A stretch of DNA of 64,000 nucleotides, taken from assembly GCA_028023455.1 (NCBI GenBank), contig JAQFVV010012420.1, positions 6,025,770 through 6,089,769 on the forward strand, read 5' to 3'. This DNA is from Epiperipatus broadwayi (lineage: Eukaryota > Onychophora > Udeonychophora > Euonychophora > Peripatidae). The first letter of the stretch is position 1. Every line of letters begins with the position of its first letter. A model generated the notes under the pieces. That model had not been told where the DNA came from. It saw only the letters and a program-made list of their open reading frames with translations, and searched no databases. Shown piece by piece: positions 35,585 through 49,566 of this stretch. The position numbers and the translations under genes were made by a program.

Positions 35585-36628
35585 AAGAGTGTGAAAGTAA
35601 TATGTAATCTGTTAAAGGCTGGACTGTAGGTCTGTATATATAGTTGTATGTGTGTTATTATAAGGTGTGTATAAGTATTAATGGTTATATGTGAGATTGA
35701 CGAAAGGTAATTATATACGGAGTTGTATAAATTTGTTATACATATATATTTTGTTGTTGTTAATGTTTAAATTCTACATTTTTAATAATATGGTCAGTGA
35801 CACATGTTTCTTGATTAATTCATTGAACATATAGAGCTACAGAAATAGAATGAAGTGGTTGCTGTGGGCAGTTTCACTTAATGATTCTGTCTGTCAGAAG
35901 TCTTAGAACTTGTTGAGTTGGTATTTTGAAACAATAGAAGATCCAGTCAGCGGTGTATGAATTGATAAGAGAAAATGTGAAGTTAAAAGGTGTAAAAGAA
36001 AAGAACTTTTTTTATTGAGGACAAAGAAAAGAAAAAAAAGAGTAGTGTGTTATTGGGAAGGAAAGGGAAGAAAAAGAGCGCGGATTTTAGAGATCATTAA
36101 CGTGTAATTGATTAAGAAGTTTTAGTAATATTCCCATCAAAATGTTGGGGTAATTATAATAGTGTGAGTTTCATCAGACCGGCCCAGGGGATCGTTATTA
36201 TAGGACTCACCTGAATCGGATTTATGAAGATTCGCTGTCTTAAAATTATCAAGAGCAATGGCGACGAAGCACGTGCAGCTAGGACCTCTTAAGCAAGCGA
36301 GATCATCTACTTTAACTCTAGAAACCATTTGACTATCACATTGCGGACTGTTTACCATCTTTAGGATCAACAAATACTGATAAGGCCAATATTTTGTTAG
36401 GATTATAAATGTGCGGACTGTTAGCTATGACCACGTGGACATTCGATCGTAATTAAGGTAACTTGACCTTTTCTCTATATATGTATGTTCAATAGATGCA
36501 TAGCAATAAAGAGACCTATGTTACTTCTATATTAAATACCGTAATAAATCTTTGTTTAAATAAAAAAAAACATTAAACAAACAACTCTGATGTGTAATTA
36601 CACTCTTTCGTTGATATATATTGTAACA
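35585..36628. other. GC-richer block, possible LTR remainder
   Basis: It is less AT-rich than its surroundings, especially 36050-36450. It ends at TTGTAACA (36621-36628), so an LTR of ~1.17 kb from 35462 is conceivable. A polyadenylation-like AATAAA lies near 36505. The flanks do not give a convincing duplication. The 78-codon minus-strand frame at 36137-36373 has no domain I recognise. Confidence 0.3.
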
Positions 36629-36862
36629 TAATAAATGAGTTTAAATAGAAATAACTAAGTAAAGGTTCAAAATATAACACTATCAAGAATTATAAGCAAA
36701 TTATTATAGCAATGTATTATACTCAGGTATATGAAATCACGTGAAGTGAGTACACTAGTAATTCAATAAAATATAATTCAGGTATACAGGCAGTAGATCT
36801 TATCCACTTTCATTTCTTGGTTTGATGTTAAGTGCATGTTTAAACAAATACTAAGTGAATAT
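36629..36862. other. AT-rich spacer
   Basis: No feature recognised. Confidence 0.4.
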
Positions 36863-36950
36863 GGTCTAGCAGGGCGCCACTAGATTATCTGAATCTAGAC
36901 ATGGTTATATCTGATAACCTTTCACATGTACCGGGTTTGAATCCCTTCTT
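36863..36950 (+). mobile_element. Possible tRNA-derived SINE head (copy 5)
   Basis: GGTTTGAATCC (36934-36944) is an exact-type B box. TAGCAGGGCGC about 67 nt upstream is a near A box with one unfavourable position. A (GATGAT)n-like tract starting at GTTGATGACGATG (37284-37330) could be the tail of a ~460 bp element; it resembles the TTGATGATG tail of the RTE at 48.2 kb. Confidence 0.45.
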
Positions 36951-37283
36951 GGTACTTTATTTCTAATAAAATGGGAGATTTTGCTTTTTGAGCCATATCA
37001 CTATATGCACTAATATTTAGGTAAAAGTAAAACCTCTATAAACCAAAGTGGAGTATACTAGACATAAATCATTTCTCAGATCTTAGCATAACAAATGTGT
37101 TTCAATGTTTTTATAAGTTTACTAGCTCAGATTATATATAACTAATTTAGGATGGCAATTCACTCATCCTTGCATGAAATAGATGATGGGATGTGGTTAT
37201 AATAAGACTAAGAAATCACTAAATATTATAAAATCAATATTTATTTATGGCCTTTAAACAGTTAAACAGCTCATTAATTAAAA

Positions 37284-37330
37284 CGTTGATGACGATGATG
37301 ATGATGATGATAATAATAATGATAATGACA
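37284..37330 (+). repeat. (GATGAT)n / (AAT)n microsatellite
   Basis: GAT-rich tract resembling the 3' tail of the RTE element. Confidence 0.8.
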
Positions 37331-40300
37331 AGGGTTTCAACTACAGCTCTAGGACTAAGCCTAAACATAAAACTAATTTTTATAAAGAAATTCATCACTA
37401 TTGCTTAATTTTAGCATATTTACTTATATCTTAAATAACTAATATTCAACCATTGATGATGATGAATAATCACACTTAAGCAAGACTACACTTAATGAAA
37501 TATATACGCCTCGTTTAATAAAACAAACTAATCTAATATTCTAACTACTTGTTACTCCACATTCAATCGCAATTATACACATATAAAATATCATTATGTA
37601 TGTGCGTGTTTTATCCCATGATAACAAAATATTATTTAAAACCAAAATAATAATATATTAGTTAAAACTAAAATCATAATACCATAAAAAAAATTGTTTT
37701 ACACATTAATATTGTAAAATTAATAAACAAATAATTTTCATACATTCAAGGTCATTTATGAAGCTCAAAGTTATTTTTAGTAAGACATTCTTGTTTTTAA
37801 TTGATCTGAATAGTCTTTAAAAGTTCTTTAAATAAAATATACCACTTTATTGCTAAAATGTTTATTAAGACTGATATCATAAAGAAAATAGATATAAAAA
37901 GTCATATTACCGATCTTTTGTTTGTGGCGAATTTCCAAGGGTTCAAACTTGTCTATATTTCTGCAGCTACTATTTCTGTTTTATGTGGGAACAATCTCTT
38001 TCTTGAGGTGTATAACTATTTAATGATGATGACTCTATTGAGGTTATTTGCTTTAGTGGACAATTTGGAAATCATTATATTAAATTTTCTTCTCTTCCTG
38101 TCAAGCATGTGGATGAAATACAGCAGTCGTTTTCCCATTTTGTAAATTTTCTTGAGTTTAAAATCAGTTGTTGGAACAATTAATTGGACTTGATGATTAA
38201 TATTTATCAGTAGACTAATTCATCTTCTTTGAATGCAGGTGAATGCTTTCTTCCTTCTATTAAAAACATCTTATTTCTCTGGTCAGTTGAAAGGTGTAGA
38301 ATATTATTTTAGACACATCTTTTCTTTCCTATGTGATGTGCAGCTTCCTCCAGATGGTCCGGCAAATGGGATATACATATAATTTTTCTAGCCCGCCATT
38401 TCTTATATTTTCAACATTCAAATTTGATAGTTTAATAATCTGAATCAATCACAATAATAATTCAAGACAGCTTTTTATATCCAATTTTTAGCTACCTTAA
38501 CCAATCAGAGATAGCATCACTTGCTATTTTTGGACAAATTTGTTTTAATTAGATCTCTAATTTATTTTCAACCAAAGTATTTTTCAACTGAAAAGTTTAA
38601 TCCTTTTTCTAGACACTTTTGTTTTAAAAAAAAAAAATAGACTCAATTCTTATTTCCTTTCTTTTGTTTTTTTTTCTTTTTAACATCCAGGTAACACTTC
38701 AAATCTTTGAGCTTCCTTCTTTAGATCTTGATAAGAAAATTTCAAAAATTATAGTTCTGACCCATTATAAGCTTCCAAAGTGAAAAACAATTATTTACAA
38801 AAAAAAAATTGCTACAAAGATTGATATCTGATTAAACAGATTTCCTCTTTTAACAAACAATTGTACAAAAAAAATAATTTAACAGATTTAATACTTCCTT
38901 TTCTTTCAATATTTAGGAAATGTAAAATTTTGTATGTAATGTACACACATCCTTCATTCTTTCAAATCATTCATGAACTAACCTTAAATAATATGATTGC
39001 TAGCTTAGGAATTATAACCCAATTATTTAATTAAATCTGTAACTTTTAAATCCCACTTATAATTAAAGAAAAGCAAAATAAAAGCATAGAATAAAATATT
39101 AGAATTGATCAAGCATAGCTTAGTTTTAAAGAAAGTTAAAAATGTTTAATATTTGAAATATAAAACAATTAAATAATTTACACATACATTGCCTATATGT
39201 ATGCATTATAACTTTGCTTTTTAAAGAAAAATTAAATATTAAATAGTTTAAATGTGTGTATTACCTTTCTATCAACACACAAACAAGTAAAGCATGTAAT
39301 TGTTGACTCATTCTTTCTCTGTTTAAAGCTTTTAGAACTGGACCTTGTAGGGTTTAAACTTGGATGCCCTACAGCTTCATTTATGATTATATAAAAATGT
39401 GATGATTTTGTTTTACACTTTCTTGCATGCACATTACTATAAATTTGACTAGTGACCAAATTGTAATGGCACAATATATATATATGAATCATATATGTGT
39501 GTAGTGGAATAAATGGGTTGTGTGCATGAATATTAAGATATGTAGATGCGTGTATAAAACTTAGAGTTTAATGGTAACTATTGTAGTAGCATATAGCTTA
39601 ATTTTGTTATAACTTCTGGGCTAGAGTAATAGATTTATAATCAGTAAATTATAGTGTAGTATACGTAGATATATGTGACAAAGTCGTGAATCTTCTTTGC
39701 TTTGTTCTCTCGTTAGACCATGTTCCCCAGACCTTGAGATAGAGCTAGTCTGGATGCACTGCCCTTGATATATATATATATCTACAGAACCCTTATTTAT
39801 GTTTTCGGTGGGTATAATTCTTATCAAAGTGTAACAATGGTGCTTGAGATGGAATTTAAACCATGCTCATAAATATGTCCACTTGAAGCTGCGGGAGATA
39901 TCATTATACATGCATGAGTTTTTTGTTACAATAATATGGGTAGGCGCTTACAATATATATATATATATATAATTGTTATATCTATTTATATTGTTATTCC
40001 AGTGCTTGTTCCAATGCTTCTTATGTATTTATTTTATATTTATCATTTTATATTTTCTTATTGTTTTTGATTGTTCAATGGGGTTGGTATTTTCCCATCA
40101 TTTCATATTACTCTGTCATGTTTATTATTACAATTATGCTTATTAATGAAAACAATGCTTCAAATTTCAAACTTTACCTATGCTTTTAATATTAGTGCAC
40201 TAATTTCTTTACAAGATTGCTTCAAATATATAAAATTATTTAATTAGAATTTTGGTTATTACAAAGGTGATAAATCTAAAAACTGATATTGTTTAGGAAG

Positions 40301-40600
40301 AACTTCAAATTGAACATAGATTTAAACATAGCCTTCACTAACCAATTTTTAACCAAATGTAGACCTGCAGGCAGAGAAATTGTGAAAAATCACAGAAGTC
40401 AACTTGATTGTACAGCTATCTATTGAGATATTTTGCTATTTTTTTTTTAAATCAAAAAAATTATATATTTATATTTTAATTCATAAAAAATATGGAGATG
40501 TCAAAATGGTTGAAAATACAATAATTTGAAAGAATTAAATCCTGCTTTGTTATGTGATCCCTTTGTTATTAAACTTTCACATGTTTTGTAAAATTATTTC
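37331..40600. other. AT-rich spacer, no gene seen
   Basis: Several short frames (37858-38145, 39232-39492, 39621-39827) lack recognisable domains. A minus-strand segment near 39330-39375 (GTAGGGCATCCAAG) looks like part of a dispersed repeat but I have no second copy in the window. TA microsatellites occur at 39474, 39770 and 39953. Confidence 0.45.
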
Positions 40601-40619
40601 AAGAAAATTTTTGAATAAC

Positions 40620-41290
40620 TGCAAACTTGATTTATTTTTGTGATATTTATTAAAATTCATGATGTTTGTACAGTAATTGTGTAATATTTATTAAAAATCA
40701 AAAGTATGCATGATTATACATTTGTTTTATATATATATGTTTTATTTTTAAAAGTAGATTATAAGTACTAATGTGATATTAATAAAGAAAATCATGGCAC
40801 TCCAGTAGACATGACTTTTCAAACTGATTGGCAATATATTATCACCAACTATCAGTTAGGATATATTGCAATATTATAAAATTAATTAATAAATTGTAAT
40901 ATTTTTAAAGCATAAATTGATAGATTAATCAGATATTGGCATTTATTTATTTGGATTTTAAAAATAAATGTCAGTAAAAAGATTTAATTGATTTTAGATA
41001 TCAAACTGTTTCTCATAACAGTTTAATGATTAAGCAGTTCTGTTTTTCTCACAGTCTTATTTTTTCAATATTTGTAAAGTTCAAATATGAAGTTTTTATA
41101 ATTTATTTCATTTGTAAACATACATTACTACCAAATGATGTTTAATTTATTAAATTCTGATACAGAATAATAGTTTAATACTAAAATCAAGTGTTGAAAG
41201 TTTACACACTTCTCACTGGAGAGAACAATAAATCTGTCAGTGTAGGTTTAATTAAACTTCACAAGGTATAGTTAATCTTTTTTTAAAAAA
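40620..41290. repeat. Dispersed repeat, related to the Gypsy insert at 5.3-5.9 kb
   Basis: Colinear, same-orientation similarity to 5270-5890, strongest at 41130-41200. It has no coding potential. This copy shows the family exists outside the Gypsy relic. Confidence 0.6.
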
Positions 41291-41299
41291 AAACCTTTG

Positions 41300-44200
41300 T
41301 GAATTATATAGACGATTATTTATATAAATCTATAATAAAGTTTAAAAGTAATATTGTTATACTCAATAATAAATTAAAATCTGGTTTTGAGCTCATTCCT
41401 CTACCGTTGCATCCAACAATGCAGAGTAATAATGGAATGTGAAGTGGTTTTTAAGTATTATTTTGTAAAACAGTATAAAACAACATTTATGCTACTGATT
41501 ATAGATTTTTGCTATTAACATTGTTTTTGTTTTAATTCTTAAAGCATCTGCTTCTGTCAAACAATGTCCCCTTAAAATATTTTTGAGGTTAATTAAAAAT
41601 GAACATTCACATCTAATTTTTAAGTGTATTTATTTAAGATGTATTTTTATTATGTTTCTATAAACTATATTTCAAATTAAAACTAAAAATAAAAAAAATA
41701 TTTTAAATTATTTTAAAATAAAATAAAAGTTTTGAATATGTGCTTTTTATTTTATTGGTATATAATGATTGTCTATCTATTACAATTTTAAAAATAGGAA
41801 AAATAAATAATTAGTGTTAGAATTCTGTAAAATAATTATTAAAGCTTATACTTTTATAATAAATATTAACTAAAATTACAAAAGTATATTTATTTGTTTT
41901 TGTGAAATTTCATTATAAAAAAAAGACAAACAACAAAGTTATTTTAACATGGCTGACAGTAAAAAAGTAGTGTATGCTAAACTAAAATTTAAATGTTAAG
42001 TATGTGACTTCATCTTTTGTAATATAATAAAAATGTAATATTTTTAGAAATAAATATATAAATTACAAATCATATCTTTCTATAGATCTAATTTTAATTT
42101 TTTTGGTCTGCATGACATCTCAGATCTATGAGTTAAATACAAACCATAAGATGTAAAGGAACAACAAAAAAATGTATAGACCATATATTTATAAATCAGA
42201 ATACTTTTTCACACTATGACCTATATATATTAAAGTGGATTTTTAATTTGATAAAATGAAAACAATTATTAGTACATTACAATGATTTTATAAATATTTG
42301 CAAAATGATTAAGTATTACAATTATTTTGTGGGAAGATACATAATTAATGAGATAAATACATAATAAAATTAATGAAAATAGTTATTATAAATAAAATTC
42401 ACATAAAGTACTGTGATGGAATTTATTAATTTTGTTTAATTTGAATATTTTTTCAGTGATTTTTAATTTTATATAAATTTTCTGTATTGTTTTATATAAT
42501 AAAACATTTCAGTACAATTTCAGAATAATATCCAGTAAAGCTTAACATTGTAATATACCATGATGTACTTTTGGTTTTAATGCAAGACCCATCATAATTC
42601 TTCAATATTTCTTGACAATATAAATTAGAGAACTTAATTGTAATGCTTTTTGTCTGAATTGTAAGATATTGACTACAAGAGCACATTAAAGAAAATTATA
42701 GTTATATAACAAAATTTCATAGCATAATTATTTGTATATATTAAAGATACATCTTATTGATTTATTGTCTCCTCTTCATTTATGTTTTCACTTATAACGG
42801 TTTTACATTTTAAAGATTTAGAACATTATGCTGAAAAAAAAATCATTTTTTTTTTATTAAGTTTGTCCATCATATCTCTCAAGTTATTTGTAAATTAGAA
42901 GAGGCTTTTCTAATGTTCTAAACCAGATTAAGATGTTAATGAAAGAAAGATTATTAAACTACTTCAATAATAATAGGCACCAAAAATTAGATAAATTGAT
43001 TGTTGTGCTTATTTGTTGACGTGATGAAACTTCAGAGAAATTTTTAAAATAAAGTTTCATCAATAAAATGTTATGACTTGTAATTACAACTCATGTTTAC
43101 AGAGAAGAAATAAAAAAATTGCACAAAAAATTGTTTGAAACAAGGCAATATTATTTAAAAAGAAATAAGTTTATTCTAAGAAGTTGCCCAGCCATATATA
43201 GCAAAAATAACAGAGAGAAAAAAAATCAGCACCAGAGTTTGAAAATTTTTATTTTATTCATTGTACTTTTCAAATCTAACAATCTTGGGTTCACTTTTTA
43301 AGAGTTCATGCCATTTTTAAAGTAGAAATATTGGGGATTATTTAAAATTAAAACGAAAGCATATGCATAAATATTTTTTTCTTTTGGTCGTTAAAAGCAT
43401 AGCGTTGAATATTTTTAATATTGTGATTTATTATTAATAGTAAGAACTTCTGGTTATCGTATTAATAATATTTATATTATTTTCATAATTTTCAATATAA
43501 TATACTTTCTCTTAAAGTGCAATTCTAAATAATATTCTGCTGTCGACTTTATTATAATTGTCATCAATGTTAAAATACATAATAGCTGGTAGGAGAGATA
43601 ATTAATACTAAGATATGAAATCTTAAACAAAACAAACAGTTTGAAAATTTTTAATTGAGAGCAGATAAAACTCAGTAAAAATTTCTGTATAAGTGGAGCA
43701 ATAGTTAAAAATGCTTAAACCGAACTAAAGCATCCGGTTTATCAAATGTCTATCCAGTAGTAATTAACTCATACAATAGATAGCACTGTTATAATATATA
43801 TCAATAATGTTGAAATTTCTAATAAATCATTGTATTCAGTTAAATAATGAAAATAAACAATATTTATTTTATATTTTTATACGTTAGTTATATAATCAGA
43901 AAATTTTTTAAAAAAAAGTTTTAACGTGATTTTATTTTACTATCTAACTATAAAATAATAAATCGACATTAAGCATAATCATTTAGAAAATAATTTGCAC
44001 TCTGAAATGATAAGGTAACCTTGTAAACACATTAAATAATTAGTTTTAGTATTTATCTTTAATTGAATCATTAATTATAATCGCATCCTCGTGATTTCTA
44101 CTGAAATAACACGACTAATTTCTGGATTGTTTTTTTTTTTTTTTAAAGTTTTATCTAAAAATTAATACGTTTTTAATCTAAATTCTGTTTTAATGACACC

Positions 44201-44980
44201 AATAAAAAAGAAAGATAACAAAAAACAAAATACTGTGCATCTGATTTGCATACAAATTAAAAATAATTAAAGCTTGTTTAAAAATAGGAATTCTGAAATA
44301 TAATTCACTTTCAAATATCAATAAAACTGAAATAAATATTATTTATGTAGTGTAATTTTCATTACCCCACTCTGTGCTACAGAAATATTATTTATTATTG
44401 GATAAGCTCTAGTCTAATGAGTGGCATATAAAAGTTATTAATTGAAATATATTACAAATCATACCATATTTCCTAACAGCATTGTTGATGAATGAAACAG
44501 ATAGAATAAATTAATATGCTATATATTAAATTACATTTTCGTAAAATATTGATTAAAAAAAATAATTTATTAAATTATTAAATGAAAATTGCTAATGCAT
44601 TTAGACATTTTTACATAAATTGTAAAATGGATTGTGATTGTAAAAAAAAAAAAAAAAATTGAAAATAAAAGCTGTAATGTAAAAATGAGAGAACATCTGA
44701 AAATGATAACTTTTATATAATAACGGCTTATAAACATCACATGATCACCATTTCTGAGTGGCAATATGTATAGGGAGTTTTGGTCTTTCCTATACCTGTT
44801 TTTATAGGATGTCTTGTCTTTAATATGCTACAGCAATTAATTTCACGTTTTTTTTCAAATTAATTATTTTTTTTTAAAAAAAAAAACTTGAGATATATTG
44901 TCACTGTGTATACATATATATGATATATGTGATTAGTTGCTGTACATCAATACACATTAGCTATGGATTTATATTTGTAT
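41300..44980. other. AT-rich spacer, no gene seen
   Basis: All frames are short and unremarkable. Near 44735-44760 a minus-strand match to the GGTGATCATGTGA end of family R1 suggests a small fragment of that repeat. Confidence 0.5.
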
Positions 44981-45408
44981 ATATAATAGCCGCTGCAGAA
45001 AGGAGTTTGCTATTAACTGAAAGGAGATCCTTTGATTTTTCTTGGAGGCCTTAAAGGAACTGAGCAGGACAAATTCCTAATGTCCACTCCATACGTTCTT
45101 GTCGTTGCAGCTGTTATTACTGTGTGATTATTCATATAATATACGAACATGGATGGGCTGCTCACCAACACGAATTAGCCAGTGTAATGATCAAGAAACA
45201 ACATGGTCTTTCTTCTCAGTTGCCTGATAAAGCAGAATGAATGTTTGTGTAAATGATAAATATTTTTCCAATACATATATACAATTATGACAGACAAAAA
45301 TAAATCATGACCCTTATTCCTAGGAGGCTGTAAAGTCCCCAAGGCAGCGGTTGGTAGCCGAAGAGAGAGGGTGCTAAGAATCCCCTGATTGCGGACCCAG
45401 GCTTCCAT

Positions 45409-48205
45409 TTGATGATGACTTTTTATTTAGGTACTTACAACTGCAGTTCACTTTCAAGTGAAGGAAGATTGCAAGAATTAGAAGAAGAACTGTCTTATAT
45501 TAAATGGGACATTATTGGAGTTTGTGAAGTTAGAAGAAAAGATGAAGAAACAATTGATTTAAAAAGTGGACATGTACTCTATTATAAAGGCACAGATATT
45601 GGAAATACAAGTGGAGTAGGATTCATTAAAATAAAAAGTGGAAGAATAACATTGTAGAGATTGATGGTGTATCGGACAGAGTGGCAAGATTAGTTATACA
45701 ACTTAATAGCAGATACCAAATGCAGATAATTCAGGTTTATACCCCAACAAGTTCTCATAGTGATGAAGTAGTAGAAGATTTTTATATGGATGTACAAAAG
45801 GCTTTTGATCAGAGTAAACAACATTTTAAAATTGTTATGGGAGACTTTAATGCTAGAATTGGTAAACAAATGAAAGATGAAAGTGCTGTAGGTAATTTTG
45901 GTTATGGTAATAGAAATGAGAGAGAGGACATAGACTTGTGGAGTTTGCAGAAAAAGAAAAACTTTATATTATGAATTCTTTTTTTGAGAAAAATGTTAAA
46001 AGGAAATGGACATGGAAGCATCCAAATGAAGGTACAGCAGAATTGGATTATATTTTGACTAACAGAAAATACATATTTCAAGACTGTAATGTTCTTAATA
46101 AATTTAACACAGGAAGTGATCATCGATTAGTAAGATGTAAGATATGTGTTAATGCAAAACTAGAGAGACAAAAATTATTAAGAAAAACAATATTTACAGT
46201 TGATATTCCTAATCTTCAGAAACATTCTAATGAATTTAAATTAGAACTTACAAATCGGTTTCAAGTATTAGTAGATTTTGAACATGATTCAGATTTGAAT
46301 GAAATTAATATGAAAATAACTGATACACTTTTAAAAACTGCAACAAAGATAGCTGGTAGAAAAAAGCAGCAATTGACCAATAAAATTTCTACTGAGACTA
46401 GAGAATTTATGAAGAAAAGAAGGAATATGAAGATATACAAAAATGATGCATCAAAAAGGATTGAATATCTCTAAATTTGTAAAATGGTGCGGAAAAGAGT
46501 TGAAAATGATATAAGAAAGTATAACTGTGAACTAGCAAGGAAAGCTGTAGAAGAAAATAAAAGTCTCAAGAATGTAAAACAACATTTTGGTATTGGTAGA
46601 AAATTTATATCTGCAATAAGAAAAAAAGATGGAATTATTACTAAAAAGAGAGATGACATCATGAAATGGGTAGAAGACTTTTATCAAGAATTATATAGTA
46701 ATAAAGAACAAGTACCTCCTATATCTATTACATCTTCCGAATTGCCCAGAATTTTAAATGAAGAAGTGAGACATGCAATTAAATGTATGAAGAAAGGAAA
46801 GGCTCCAGGTAATGATGGAATTATAATTGATATATTAAAAGAAGCAGGTGAAGAAATAGAATTTTTTTAGCAAAGTTATATACCAAATGTCTAAATGATA
46901 AAGATGTACCAGATGATTGAAAGAATGCAGTAATAATATTAATATTTAAAAAAGATGATAAAGAAGATATTAGACCTATCAGCCTTTTATCAGTTTTATA
47001 CAAAATTTTTACCAAGATAATTACAACTCGTCTACAGAGAACATTGGATTTCCACCAACCAAGAGAACAAGTGGGATTTAAAAGTGGTTTTAATACAGTA
47101 GATCATATCCAGGTATTGAGAGAAGTTATAGAAAGGACAAATGAATATGAGTTGCCATTATGTTTTGGATTTGTAGATTATGAAAAGGCATTTGATTCTA
47201 TAAACATTTCTTCAATGATTAAAGCATTGGATCACCAAGGTATAGATCCAGGATATTGTCATATTTTAAAGAATATTTATAAAAATGCAAAAACAACAAT
47301 TAGATTACATAATGATACTGGGAAAGTCAACATTGAGAAGGGTGTAAGACAAGGTGACTTCATATCTCCAAAACTTTTTACAGCAGTGCTGCAAGAAGTA
47401 TTTTGTGGATTAAAATGGAAAACTAAAGGAGTGAAAGTAAATGGAGATTATTTAAGTCATTTAGATTTTGCAGATGATGTAGTTGTTTTTGCAATAAATG
47501 CTTCAAGAGCTGCAGGAAATGTTGCAGGAGTTATCAGATGAAAGTAGGACTAAAGATAAATATTTAAAAGACTAAAATAATGTTTAATCGATTTGCTCAT
47601 AATATGAAAATAAAGATTGATTATGATGAATTAGAAAATGTTAACAGTTACAAATACCTTGGTCAAATTATTAATACAGATGGAAACATAATGCATGAAA
47701 TTAATCATAGAATTAAACTTGGTTGGAGTGCTTTTGGTAGAAATAACTTGATATTAAAAGGAAATATGCTTATGTGCTTGAAAATAAAGGTTTTTAACAA
47801 ATGTGTTTTGGCAGTTCTTACTTATGGATTTGAGACTTGGACACTTAATAGAAGAGCAATACAGAGACTTCAGACCACTCAAAGAAGTATAGAGAGATAC
47901 ATGCTGGGAGTAACAAGAAGAGATCGAAAATGCAATGTATGGGTAAGAGAACAAACAGATGTTACTGACCTCATTGAAAAAATTAAAAGATGGAGTTGGG
48001 CTAGACATATTGCTAGAAGAGATAATAATAGATGAACAATTGAAATCTTAAACTGGATTCCAAGAGATTATAAAAGACACATGTGAGATGGATGGATGAA
48101 ATGAGAAAGTGTGCAGGGGTGATGTGGACAAGAGAAGCTAAAGATCGGAGAAGATGGATTGAACTTGGAGAGACCTTCATCATGCAGTGGATTGATAATG
48201 GTTGA
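45409..48205 (+). pseudogene. RTE polyprotein: AP endonuclease + reverse transcriptase (broken)
   Basis: The likely start is ATG 45409 (LGTYNCSSLSSEGR...). The AP-like endonuclease shows IKWDIIGVCEVRR, the GDFNARIG block (45840-45865) and the final GSDHRLV block (46110-46131); it would nick target DNA. The reverse transcriptase follows: GKAPGNDGI (46797), RPISLLSVLYKI (46973), FVDYEKAFDSI as motif A (47170), GVRQGDFISPKLF as motif B (47341), LDFADDVVVF as motif C with both aspartates (47463), and NSYKYLGQII (47644). Breaks: frame changes near 45655, 45935 and 46865, and stops at 46472, 46918, 47539 and 48033. Databases often label such proteins 'craniofacial development protein 2-like'. Confidence 0.9.
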
Positions 48206-48219
48206 TGATGATGATGATA
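48203..48219 (+). repeat. RTE 3' terminal TGA microsatellite
   Basis: The stop codon of the polyprotein is the first unit of the terminal TGA repeat, so coding sequence and tail overlap. Confidence 0.8.
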
Positions 48220-48230
48220 ATATAATAGCC

Positions 48231-49558
48231 ATTTCATTTACTATATTAATGCAAGCTATATATAAGTCATGTGACATCTGACTTTTTATTATTACTATTA
48301 TATTAGTCATTGAAATATTAAATTTAAATATATGATTTGCTGATGGAAGTGTCTTAATTTCAGTTGGGATATAAGAAATGTTGCTATACTCTTATAGCTA
48401 TAATGTCCAGGTACTAGCTCATATATAATAATGTGAGTGACTGATCAAAAGAGACCTTCTTTTGACTAGTAGTAGCTTGGACAGTTTTGCTATTGTTTTC
48501 GGTCAGCATGCAGAAACACTCTTATTGGTTGCTACATTTCAATACACTCTTGATTGTGGATTTAACTTTGTATATATAATGGTGATCACATTTATTAATC
48601 AGTTTACACGTATATTAACCATTAAAAATACTAAATTTAAATACATACATTATGTATATATGTAAACAAAATCAATTACAAAATATGATCTTACATAGGA
48701 TATTTTATTATTTTTGGATGTTATGTATTAAATTTTAGGTAACTGTGTTCCATTCTTTGAAATTTATTTTTTCATTAATAATGCTATTTCTTGCTTTTTT
48801 GTTTATTTTGTTTTGTTTTTTTCCATATTTTTAAATATATATATATATATTTGTTTATTATTTTATTTTACTTTCAAAATTAGTCGAAGAAGTCAACAAC
48901 TGTTATTGCTTTCATCAACAACAAAAAAAAAACACTGTTCAATCAACATAATTATTTTTTCATCTGTACTTTTCTTTTATGAAAAAAAAAAAAAAATTCA
49001 AAAATTATTATCATCATTTTTTTCCTTCTGGAATTAAAATCCACGCTCATTTATAACTAGTGCTATTGATATTTTTCAATCTTAATAGTGTTATGAAACG
49101 CGCGTCTTTTTATAACTGATAATTACTTTTGAATTTGATTTTTCTTCAAAGATAAGGATCTCTATCTTTGAAATAAAATATTAAGAGACATTTGGTTTTT
49201 GACTCATCTGTACAGTGGAATGATATACATTCTTTTAGCTTTAGTCGTACTCATCAAATGTTTTTTTAAAAAATGAAAATAAAATGTAAAATAAACCATA
49301 AACTTTAATGAAACTCTTTATATCATTAAAATATTTTTTATTTTATAAGATAACTGTGCAGCTAAGATTTATGAGCATGTGGCAACTAATTGATTTTTAA
49401 AATTAGTTTTCTATTCCCTATTATATTTATACTTGACTTATTCTGATTTATATTTTGAACTTCATCGTAAACTTTAATGTACTCTGTCATAAAATAATGA
49501 GGCCTTTTATATCATTTAAGTGCCTAAGAATTTTTTAAAAAAGAGTAAGAAAATAATG
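48231..49558. other. AT-rich spacer
   Basis: It has a copy of the AAGTCATGTGACATCTGACT motif at 48257-48281, just beyond the RTE. Otherwise no gene is recognised. The frames at 48462-48665 and 48813-49037 have no identifiable domain. Confidence 0.45.
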
Positions 49559-49566
49559 GTATATGC

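Larger units (their letters stand above)
44992..48219 (+). mobile_element. Full-length RTE-type LINE with 11 bp target duplication
   Basis: ATATAATAGCC occurs at 44981-44991 and 48220-48230, bracketing 3228 bp, the usual size of an RTE element. A ~420 bp leader precedes one polyprotein frame: AP endonuclease, then reverse transcriptase. The frame closes at 48203-48205 and the element ends in a TGA-unit microsatellite (TTGATGATGATGATGATA). RTE elements often end this way instead of in poly-A. A handful of frameshifts and stops break the frame, so this copy is inactive but relatively young compared with those at 29.4 and 24.3 kb. Confidence 0.92.

Noticed and set aside
35462-36628. Complete solo LTR of 1167 bp
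   Set aside because: The ends are TG...CA, but flanks TATAT and TAATA do not match and the 5' end pairs better with 35584; kept only as a low-confidence possibility.
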